The notes beneath the pieces were generated by a model. The model did not search any database. It was not told the DNA's origin and saw only the letters and a list, made by a program, of their open reading frames with translations. Both the position numbers and the translations under genes were made by a program. From an uncultured Lachnospiraceae bacterium (GTDB taxonomy: Bacteria; Bacillota; Clostridia; Lachnospirales; Lachnospiraceae), in assembly GCA_947565255.1 (NCBI GenBank), contig CANOFI010000018.1, positions 1 to 17,372 of the forward strand: a DNA stretch of 17,372 nt, given 5' to 3'. Below are positions 7,600-13,955 of the stretch, piece by piece; position 1 is the first letter of the stretch, and the number at the start of each line of letters is the position of its first letter.

Positions 7600-10086
7600 G
7601 TGACGAGAGAAGCATTTTTACAGTTCATTCAGCAGGAGGTTGTAGTCTTAGATGGTGCGGCGGGAACGAATCTGATGGCGGCCGGAATGCCTGTGGGGGT
7701 TTGCCCGGAGCAGTGGATACTGGAGCACAGGGAAGTGATGCAAAAGCTGCAGAAGGACTACGCGGCGGCCGGTTCGAAAGTTCTGCTGGCTCCCACCTTT
7801 ACGGCAAACCGGATAAAGCTGTCTGAGTATGGCCTTGGGGATAAAGTGGAGGAAATAAACCAGAGGCTGGTGGAAATATCCAGGGAAGCCGCCGGGGAAA
7901 AGGTCTGTGTAGCGGGAGATTTAACGATGACGGGACGCCAGATGTATCCGGTTGGAGAACTCATGTTCGAGGAAGCGGTAGACGTATATAAAGAGCAGAT
8001 TCAGGCGCTGTGTGCGGCCGGAGTCGATTTTCTTATGGTAGAGACGATGATGAGCCTGCAGGAGGCAAGGGCTGCACTGATCGCGGCAAGGGAACTGACA
8101 AATCTTCCGGTTCTGGTCAGTATGACCTATGAAGCGGATGGAAGGACGCTTTACGGAACCGACCCGGCGACTGCAGCCGTAGTTTTGCAGAGCCTGGGGG
8201 CGGATGCGGTCGGCATAAACTGTTCTACAGGGCCGGAGGATATGCTGGAGCCGGTAAAAGAAATGGTGCAGACGGTTCATATTCCGGTGTTTGCCAAGCC
8301 GAATGCCGGACTGCCGAGGCTGGTGGATGGGAAGAACGTTTTTTCGATGGGGGCGGAGGAATTTGCCGCTTTCGGCGCAAAGCTTGCCGATGCCGGGGCA
8401 GCTATGGTCGGGGGGTGCTGCGGAACGACGCCGGAGCATATCAGGGCCCTTGCGGCAGCAGTGGACGGGAAGGCGGCATTTCGGCCGAAAGCGGGGAATA
8501 AACGTCTGCTTGCCTCGGAGCGAAAGACGGTTGCGATTGAACTGGATGGTCCGTTTCTGGTAGTGGGGGAGCGTATTAATCCAACCGGAAAGAAAAAGCT
8601 CCAGGCCGAACTCCGGGAGGGGAGCGTGGATATGGTTCGCGCGATGGCGCAGGAGCAGAGAGATCACGGTGCGGCTATTCTGGATATCAACGTGGGGATG
8701 AACGGCATTGATGAAAAAGAGATGATGCTGGAAGCGGTTTATGCACTTGCCGGGACAGTGGACTGTCCGCTCTGCATCGATTCCTCCCATGCAGATATCA
8801 TTGAGGCTGCTTTGCGCATTTATCCGGGGCGTGCGCTCATCAATTCCATTTCTTATGAGAAAGAAAAGTTTAAAAAGCTGCTTCCAATTGCAAAAAAGTA
8901 CGGCGCTATGTGTATTCTGCTCCCACTCTCGGACGGGGGGCTTCCCAAAAGTCTGGAAGAGAAGCATGCAATTATAGACAGCATGCTTAAGGAAGCGCTT
9001 GCGGCGGGACTGCAGAAAGAGGATATTGTTGTGGACGGACTGACAGCGGCAGCAGGTGCGGAGCCGGAAGCGGCAAAGGACTGCTTTGCCACAATCCGCT
9101 ATTGCAGGGAGAAACTGGAGCTGGCTACAATTTGCGGGTTGTCAAATATATCATTTGGGCTTCCGGCGAGGTCATATGTGAATACGGCATTTCTCACGAT
9201 GGCAATTGCCCACGGTCTTACAATGGCGATTGCAAACCCTTCCCAGGAGCTTTTGATGCATGCGGTGGCTGCTGCCGATTTGCTTTTGCATAAAGAGGGC
9301 AGTGATATTCGTTATGTAAACCGCATGAACCGGCTGGAGAACCGGGAAGAAGGCAGGGGAGACAATACCAGAAAAGACAATACCAGGGAAGAGAATGCCG
9401 GGGAAAACAACATACCCCAGGGGGGTATGATAAAAGAAAAATTATTGAAGACAGGAGCAGAGGAGGAAGCGCTGTACGAAATGGTGCTGAAGGGAAATAA
9501 AGGCGGTATCATTGGTGCAGTGGATGCGGTTCTGGCAAAGGGAACTGCGCCGGAGGAAATCATTGACCGGTTCCTGATTCCGGCCATCAATAAGGTTGGA
9601 GAATTGTTTGAACGGCAGATATATTTTCTGCCGCAACTGATTCTCAGTGCGCAGGTGATGAAACAGGCGGTTGATTATCTGGAGCCTGGGATATCCCGCG
9701 ATGGAAAGAAAGAAAAACAGGCCGTGATTGTCATTGCAACGGTGGAGGGCGATATTCACGATATTGGAAAAAATCTTGTAGTTCTGATGCTGAAAAATTA
9801 TGGTTACCGGGTCATAGATCTTGGAAAGGATGTGGCGGCGGAACAGATTGTTGAAACGGCTTTGCGGGAGGATGCTGCGGTAATCGGACTGTCAGCGCTG
9901 ATGACGACAACGATGATGCGCATGAAGGATGTGGTGGGGCTTGCGAAAAAAAAGAACTGCCGAAGCAAAATTATAATCGGCGGGGCGGCTATTACACAGA
10001 GCTTTGCAGATGAAATCGGCGCGGACGGCTATTCAAAGGATGCAGCAGAGTGTGTGAGGCTGGTGAAGCGTCTTTTGAAGAATTAA
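7600..10086 (+). CDS. metH: Cobalamin-dependent methionine synthase (short form, no reactivation domain)
   Basis: MetH transfers a methyl group from 5-methyl-THF to homocysteine through cobalamin. The 828-aa product shows the homocysteine domain (about 1-295; zinc ligands Cys208 in GINCSTG and Cys273-Cys274 in GGCCGTT), the pterin-binding domain (about 321-565; VVGERINPTGKKK), the B12 cap helix bundle (about 612-697; GELFERQIYFLPQLI), and the B12-binding domain with DIHDIG at 718-723. His720 in that motif is the expected lower cobalt ligand. The SAM-dependent reactivation domain of the roughly 1200-aa E. coli enzyme is absent, as in other short MetH proteins. I chose GTG 7600 rather than ATG 7546: AAAGGAG (7587-7593) precedes it by 6 bases, and it begins right at the domain. 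The longer start would overlap yitJ by 43 bases. A linker carrying a 15-nt repeat lies between the pterin and cap domains. Confidence 0.94.
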   Translation: MTREAFLQFIQQEVVVLDGAAGTNLMAAGMPVGVCPEQWILEHREVMQKLQKDYAAAGSKVLLAPTFTANRIKLSEYGLGDKVEEINQRLVEISREAAGEKVCVAGDLTMTGRQMYPVGELMFEEAVDVYKEQIQALCAAGVDFLMVETMMSLQEARAALIAARELTNLPVLVSMTYEADGRTLYGTDPATAAVVLQSLGADAVGINCSTGPEDMLEPVKEMVQTVHIPVFAKPNAGLPRLVDGKNVFSMGAEEFAAFGAKLADAGAAMVGGCCGTTPEHIRALAAAVDGKAAFRPKAGNKRLLASERKTVAIELDGPFLVVGERINPTGKKKLQAELREGSVDMVRAMAQEQRDHGAAILDINVGMNGIDEKEMMLEAVYALAGTVDCPLCIDSSHADIIEAALRIYPGRALINSISYEKEKFKKLLPIAKKYGAMCILLPLSDGGLPKSLEEKHAIIDSMLKEALAAGLQKEDIVVDGLTAAAGAEPEAAKDCFATIRYCREKLELATICGLSNISFGLPARSYVNTAFLTMAIAHGLTMAIANPSQELLMHAVAAADLLLHKEGSDIRYVNRMNRLENREEGRGDNTRKDNTREENAGENNIPQGGMIKEKLLKTGAEEEALYEMVLKGNKGGIIGAVDAVLAKGTAPEEIIDRFLIPAINKVGELFERQIYFLPQLILSAQVMKQAVDYLEPGISRDGKKEKQAVIVIATVEGDIHDIGKNLVVLMLKNYGYRVIDLGKDVAAEQIVETALREDAAVIGLSALMTTTMMRMKDVVGLAKKKNCRSKIIIGGAAITQSFADEIGADGYSKDAAECVRLVKRLLKN
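9361..9405 (+). repeat. 15-nt tandem repeat inside metH
   Basis: Three consecutive 15-base units, GACAATACCAGAAAA, GACAATACCAGGGAA and GAGAATGCCGGGGAA, encode DNTRK, DNTRE and ENAGE (codons 588-602). The first two differ at only two bases. They sit in the linker between the pterin-binding and cobalamin cap domains, so expansion there would lengthen a flexible hinge without breaking a fold. Confidence 0.8.
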
Positions 10087-10167
10087 AGCATAGAGCGATT
10101 CCTCTGGCGGTGAAATATCTCGTGTAAAAGCGGATAAAAATAAGTTCATTTGATACATGGATTATGC

Positions 10168-10196
10168 TTGCCACTAGATTATTTTTGTGCTATATT
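10168..10196 (+). promoter_or_regulatory. Candidate sigma-A promoter downstream of metH
   Basis: TTGCCA (10168-10173) and TATATT (10191-10196) are spaced by 17 bases. The predicted start near 10203 lies directly in front of the two stem-loops at 10238-10342, and no sizeable open frame follows before the U tract. Confidence 0.5.
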
Positions 10197-10202
10197 AATA
10201 TT

Positions 10203-10343
10203 GCACACAACCTTCTTGCCGGAAAGAGTCGATGGCACCTGTACCTTATTTTTATAAAAGTAAGGTACAGGAAGATTCATGTGATGCAGAAAAATCCCAG
10301 GGAACATTAATGAGTGACACGAATTAATCCCCTGGGATTTTTC
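10203..10343 (+). ncRNA. Candidate small RNA with two stem-loops
   Basis: Downstream of a good promoter lies a roughly 140-base segment with two strong structures and no plausible gene. Stem-loop one (10238-10271) pairs CCTGTACCTTA with TAAGGTACAGG and extends through a T/A-rich part. Stem-loop two (10290-10342) pairs AAAAATCCCAGGG with CCCTGGGATTTTT perfectly over 13 positions and ends in five Ts. Its 27-base loop contains two ATTAAT sequences that can also pair. This could be a free-standing sRNA, the 3' end of the metH transcript, or a decayed mobile element. I do not match it to a named RNA family. Confidence 0.4.
10290..10342. terminator. Probable bidirectional terminator hairpin after metH
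   Basis: A 13-bp perfect stem (10290-10302 with 10330-10342) has a GC core CCCAGGG/CCCTGGG and outer A5/T5 tracts, so either strand ends in five Us. The long 27-base loop is unusual for an intrinsic terminator but contains a second short stem. It is the first strong terminator-like structure after metH, 204 bases beyond its stop codon. Confidence 0.55.
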
Positions 10344-10391
10344 GGTTGTCAAAAGGCCGGTATATGCTTTTTTGATTTTGCTGCTCCCCAC

Positions 10392-10420
10392 TTGTAAAAA
10401 TGGGTGTTTTGTGTTAAAGT
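10392..10420 (+). promoter_or_regulatory. Candidate promoter for the PrsA-like gene
   Basis: TTGTAA (10392-10397) and TAAAGT (10415-10420) are separated by 17 bases; each hexamer matches four of six consensus bases. The resulting leader of about 160 bases would contain a GGGA/TCCC stem near 10478-10491 and the 18-nt repeat copy at 10517-10534. Confidence 0.35.
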
Positions 10421-10516
10421 AAAATCGGACAGTATGGATTTGAAGGTTTTTTCCGAATGAGCTTATGTCACCAGATCCGGGATACATGTCCCTGGGGCGT
10501 ACATCTGACGGAAAGC

Positions 10517-10534
10517 AATTTTCAGACACGCTCT
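10517..10534 (+). repeat. Solo copy of the 18-nt dispersed repeat arm
   Basis: AATTTTCAGACACGCTCT is identical to the right arm of the hairpin at 233-250. No matching left arm could be found in the preceding 100 bases. Both copies lie on the same strand, 39 and 56 bases before the start codon of the next gene. Confidence 0.7.
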
Positions 10535-10589
10535 GGTTTGCAGGAGTATGAAACAGATAAATTATAAAAACGGAACAATGGAGGATACC

Positions 10590-11687
10590 ATGAAAATAAA
10601 AAAAAGAAAGACAGGGCATAAAAACATGGTAAAAAAGGTCGTGGCGGGAATAGGGATTCTCACTCTGTTACTCAGTGCATTGCCGGTATATGCGGATGAG
10701 CCGGCAACGGGTATAGCCGCAGAGACGCAGAATTCTGTTCTGGATCCGGAGGGCACCGTGCTTGTAGTCGGAAAAGACAAAGTACCGTTAAAAAAAGCAT
10801 ATTTTATATTAAAATACGAGCAGTCTGTTATGCAGGACATGCTGAGCGGTGTGTACGGGGTTGGCTGGTATGAGATGGAAGCAGGGGACGGTCGTACATT
10901 TGAAGAGGAAATGAAAGACGGCGTTATGAATCTTCTGGTTCGCATGAGTCTTACAAGACAAAATCAAAAGGAATTGGGAATCCGAATCAGCGAGGATGAA
11001 AAAAAGGCGATAGAGGCAGCGGCAGAGGAGTTTATAAACAGCAATTCCGACGAGGCATTAGAAGCCATGATGGCGGATAAAGAGCTTGTAGAGGAGGTTT
11101 TGACGGATTATACGCTGCTGAGCAAAATGACGATTAAGGTGACAAAGGATACAAAAGTAAAGTATGGCAAGGCAAAGACATATTCCTATATTTACGGTTC
11201 TTTCAGTGAAAATACTCTTTCTGTGCAAAAGGAGATGGAAGAAGAGGATGAAACAATGATAGAAACCTTTCGCACGATTCGGCAAAGTGCCGTGACAGAC
11301 AGTGATTTTAACACGGCGGCGGCGGGCAATGGCTACAGGGTTGCAATGCACACGTATTTTGCCGGAGATGACAAAGATGCGCTGGCGGAATTTAATCAGG
11401 TGATGGATGGTTTAGAAGCAGGTGAGATGTCCGAAGTGATTATTGTTGGAGATAACCAGGGGGTTTTTCTTGGCTGTATGGAAGCAGAGGTAGATGAGAA
11501 AAGTCTTGAAGAGGCAAAGCAGAATTTTTTGAAAAATAATCAGGTGAAAGATTTGATAAAACAAATGAAGGCATGGGAAAAAAAAGCGGTGCCGGAGGTG
11601 CAGGACTCTGTATGGGCTCCGGTTGATTTGTCGAAACGGATGTCTGCATATGTTGCTGCAGACGGGGGAGAAGGCGCGGTAGAGTGA
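10590..11687 (+). CDS. Secreted PrsA/SurA-like foldase-family protein with degenerate parvulin region
   Basis: The start is probably ATG 10590, because GGAGG lies 5 bases before it. ATG 10548 has AGGAG almost touching it, and ATG 10578 has no suitable site. The 365-aa product begins with a basic stretch (KIKKRKTGHKNMVKK), a hydrophobic core and a likely signal peptidase I site PVYA|DE; there is no lipobox Cys. The mature part starts with VLVVGKDKVPLKKAYFILKY, resembling SurA/PrsA N-terminal chaperone segments, followed by helices. A region near 185-305 ends in LEAGEMSEVIIVGDNQGVF, which recalls the C-terminal half of a parvulin domain. The His and GGxLG signatures of active parvulins are not visible, so it may be a chaperone without isomerase activity. 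It stands alone, facing the amidase gene convergently. Confidence 0.6.
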   Translation: MKIKKRKTGHKNMVKKVVAGIGILTLLLSALPVYADEPATGIAAETQNSVLDPEGTVLVVGKDKVPLKKAYFILKYEQSVMQDMLSGVYGVGWYEMEAGDGRTFEEEMKDGVMNLLVRMSLTRQNQKELGIRISEDEKKAIEAAAEEFINSNSDEALEAMMADKELVEEVLTDYTLLSKMTIKVTKDTKVKYGKAKTYSYIYGSFSENTLSVQKEMEEEDETMIETFRTIRQSAVTDSDFNTAAAGNGYRVAMHTYFAGDDKDALAEFNQVMDGLEAGEMSEVIIVGDNQGVFLGCMEAEVDEKSLEEAKQNFLKNNQVKDLIKQMKAWEKKAVPEVQDSVWAPVDLSKRMSAYVAADGGEGAVE

Positions 11688-11705
11688 CGCTTTGTTTACC
11701 GCGCC
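11673..11705. terminator. GC-rich hairpin between convergent genes
   Basis: GGCGCGGTA (11673-11681) pairs perfectly with TACCGCGCC (11697-11705). It overlaps the stop codon of the PrsA-like gene and lies 16 bases past the amidase stop on the other strand. T runs are poor on both sides, so termination in both directions is plausible but not certain. Confidence 0.45.
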
Positions 11706-11720
11706 CTGCGGGGGGTTGTA

Positions 11721-12638
11721 TCAAAGATAACAGCTCTTTACCAGTTCAAACATAAGAGTCGGGTCAATCACACCGTCTTTTGACAGTCCGTGTGCCGTTT
11801 TATACGCTTTGACCTTACTCTCTGTATCATTTCCAAAATAGCCGTCAGCCTTTGACCCGGTGCGTATCTGCACCCAGGAGACGGTGTTCGCATATCTGTT
11901 CTGTGCGCCGATTCCAATGTACACCTTACGCGTGGTACTGTCTGTAAGAATTCCCCAGTAGCCGTCCTCCGTCAGTTTATTTCCGTTTTTATCCGTAAAC
12001 CCATCCTGGTTGAATGCCCATTGAAGGTCTTTTGTCTGTTTGTTGAACGCCTGGAAATCGTTTGATTCTTTTTCCAGCGGTGCCGGCGGTATGATTGGGG
12101 TTTCTATATAAGTTTGTGTAATTCTGGCCTTTATATTATGCCAGGAGCTTTCCTCAAGCGCCCATATCGGACAGGGTTTTCCGGTAATATCAAAATGACG
12201 GATGACATGGTCAAGCGGGATGCCATATGTTTTCATGAGGCTGGCTGTCAGTTCAATTGCGTTGTTCAGTGTTTTTTCTGTTGGATAAATCACGCCGTCT
12301 TTTTTTGTATCACATACTTCGATGCTGATGCAGTTGGCGTTCTTTGCGATGCCGTATAAGCGACCGCCGCCGGTATCCGTCGCGTCGGTCCATTTTTCCC
12401 CGCCGACCGCGTAGGCGATATCTGTCGGGTCCACAGACAGGATGATGGAATCGTCATCGGCAAAATAGTTGGCCGAGGTATTCAGATTGGGAGTTTGAAA
12501 ATATGCGGCGTTATTTTCGCTGCTGTCCCCATCGTTTGCCGTGTAATGCCATACAATATAATAGCTGCCGTCTGGTTTCCGGTTTGATTTTTTGTAATTG
12601 CTTGGGTGCGCAGGCTGTGTTTTTAATACATAACTCAT
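11721..12638 (-). CDS. N-acetylmuramoyl-L-alanine amidase (phage endolysin type) with peptidoglycan-binding repeats
   Basis: The 305-aa protein cuts the bond between MurNAc and L-Ala in peptidoglycan. The amidase_2/PGRP fold is indicated by IVWHYTAND (His31), RHFDITGKPCP (His148 and Cys156), which match the zinc ligands of T7 lysozyme-type amidases, and a NCISIEVC strand. The C-terminal part after a Pro-rich linker (about 175-185) holds two related segments, near 200-240 and 250-300. Both have the DGYWG/DGYFG turn typical of peptidoglycan-binding modules, and the second is followed by DGVIDP. There is no signal peptide, as in phage endolysins. The start follows AAAGGAG by 8 bases. No holin or other phage gene is visible, so it looks like an orphan phage-derived or domesticated lysin on the strand opposite to all its neighbours. 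Confidence 0.9.
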   Translation of the reverse strand: MSYVLKTQPAHPSNYKKSNRKPDGSYYIVWHYTANDGDSSENNAAYFQTPNLNTSANYFADDDSIILSVDPTDIAYAVGGEKWTDATDTGGGRLYGIAKNANCISIEVCDTKKDGVIYPTEKTLNNAIELTASLMKTYGIPLDHVIRHFDITGKPCPIWALEESSWHNIKARITQTYIETPIIPPAPLEKESNDFQAFNKQTKDLQWAFNQDGFTDKNGNKLTEDGYWGILTDSTTRKVYIGIGAQNRYANTVSWVQIRTGSKADGYFGNDTESKVKAYKTAHGLSKDGVIDPTLMFELVKSCYL

Positions 12639-12670
12639 GCAAAAAACTCCTTTGCTGTAGCAAAAGATAT

Positions 12671-12705
12671 AAAAACTGCTTAAAAGAGAGGTTGCAGCAG
12701 TTTTT
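12671..12705. terminator. Strong hairpin with T run upstream of the amidase start
   Basis: AAAAACTGCT (12671-12680) pairs with AGCAGTTTTT (12696-12705), 10 bp perfect, followed by T7 on the plus strand and T5 on the minus strand. There is no plus-strand gene for it to end. It could stop antisense transcription across the amidase, act as an attenuator in the amidase leader, or be the leftover terminator of a lost gene. Confidence 0.6.
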
Positions 12706-12795
12706 TTGTTTTCGCAAATTTTTATGTATTTTATGAAAGCATAGTTTGTATTATTCCTATCTTATTGGAGACGATAAGTGAGTTAGAAAAAATTG

Positions 12796-12824
12796 TTGTA
12801 CAGGACGCATTTTTTCATTATAAT
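12796..12824 (+). promoter_or_regulatory. Sigma-A promoter for the YARHG lipoprotein
   Basis: TTGTAC (12796-12801) and a perfect TATAAT (12819-12824) are spaced by 17 bases. Transcription would begin near 12831, giving a leader of about 184 bases. The remaining sequence 12706-12795 and 12825-13014 shows no gene beyond a possible 24-codon frame at 12899-12973. Confidence 0.6.
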
Positions 12825-13014
12825 AAAAGTGCCAGATAATAGTATAGTTTTGTATTTATATATTCTTGTCAGTAAAAGGAAGGGGTCGGAGAGGAGGAAT
12901 GCTAAGCTTCTTTTTGAAAAAGGTGAAATTACTCAAAATAGGTATTGGTGATTCAAAAGAAGCGGTGCTGTAAGTGTGGAGGCTGGGAATTTTTTGGTTT
13001 CGAGGAGAATTATT

Positions 13015-13875
13015 ATGAAAAAGAAATTTTTATTGCTTATAATGTGCGTGATGTTATTTTTGGCAGGCTGCGGTTCGAAGAGCGGCAGCGGGAGTTCTTC
13101 GGAAGGGAACGGATTGAAGGAGCAGAAGGAAGCAACTGAAGAAATAAAGAAACAGAAGCAAAAGGAAAGTTTAGCAGAAAACGGACAGTATACCTGGCAG
13201 GAAATTACCGTCACACTGCCGGAAGAGTGGGAAGGCCGCTATGTGATATCGGAAAAGGAAGACGGATTTTCCATTTACCAGAAGGCGTCTTACAATGAGG
13301 AGAACGGTTCAGGCTATCTCTGCGGGCTGCGGCGTATGGACGAATATATAAATTACGGCTGGGGCGAATCCCTGCTTGCCTATACAGACGAGGGAACGCT
13401 TTATTACTTTATGCAGCCAACGGATGTTTCCTGTGATTCAGAGGATGAAAAAATTCTTGGGGAATATGGCGAGATGGGTCAGAAGGTAACGGAAATAAAG
13501 GATTCTGTCAGGATTGACGTATCAGAAATCCATTTGGATGCAGATGAGTACGTTTTGCCCTTAAGCAGTATTTTAGAGCTGAAAGGGGAGGAATTGCTGA
13601 ACCTGTCGGACAAAAGCCTGTGGATTGCAAGAAATGAAATCTATGCAAGGCACGGCAGGCTGTTTACAAACGAATATCTGCAGAATTATTTTAATCGCTG
13701 TTCATGGTATGAGGGAAGCGTACCGGCCGACCAGTTTGATGATAATTCCTTAAGTCCGCTGGAGAAAGCAAATTTAACACTTCTGACTGAGGCGGAGCAG
13801 GAATACAAAAGGCGGCATCCAAACGCAGAGGAGGACGAAAGTATGTCTCAGAACGGCATGCAGGACAATCCGTAA
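13015..13875 (+). CDS. Lipoprotein with C-terminal YARHG domain
   Basis: The start is ATG 13015 with AGGAG eight bases upstream; the upstream ATG 12976 lacks the signal-peptide context. The 286-aa product opens with MKKKFLLLIMCVMLFLAGC, a lipoprotein signal with lipobox LAGC and lipidation at Cys19, so it should be anchored on the outer face of the membrane. A Gly/Ser then Glu/Lys-rich tether (20-50) follows. A middle part (about 55-160) begins WQEITVTLPEEWEGRYVIS and includes SGYLCGLRRM. The C-terminal YARHG domain contains LWIARNEIYARHGR (202-215), YFNRCSWYEG, and a LSPLEKANLTLL tail. The function of YARHG is not established; it is common in envelope proteins of Firmicutes. The FN3 protein gene begins 80 bases downstream on the same strand with only a weak hairpin between, so they may be co-expressed. 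Confidence 0.85.
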   Translation: MKKKFLLLIMCVMLFLAGCGSKSGSGSSSEGNGLKEQKEATEEIKKQKQKESLAENGQYTWQEITVTLPEEWEGRYVISEKEDGFSIYQKASYNEENGSGYLCGLRRMDEYINYGWGESLLAYTDEGTLYYFMQPTDVSCDSEDEKILGEYGEMGQKVTEIKDSVRIDVSEIHLDADEYVLPLSSILELKGEELLNLSDKSLWIARNEIYARHGRLFTNEYLQNYFNRCSWYEGSVPADQFDDNSLSPLEKANLTLLTEAEQEYKRRHPNAEEDESMSQNGMQDNP

Positions 13876-13955
13876 TCTTATCAGGGGCAAAATACTTTTT
13901 GGTCCCGATACCATAGAATAAGAAGTATATTAAAAGGGAAAGGTGGCGTGTAGTT

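Noticed and set aside
7921..8967. 348-codon open frame on the minus strand inside metH
   Set aside because: It lies wholly within a well-supported gene on the other strand, has no ribosome binding site or family likeness, and has the odd composition expected from reading the antisense strand.
10548..10589. Longer N-terminus for the PrsA-like protein
   Set aside because: The AGGAG at 10541-10545 almost touches ATG 10548, while ATG 10590 has GGAGG at 5 bases and starts directly at a normal signal peptide.
13862..13955. Terminator between the lipoprotein and FN3 genes
   Set aside because: TATCAGGG/CCCGATA can form a short bulged stem near 13878-13909, but it is weak and has no T run after it, so I did not call it.
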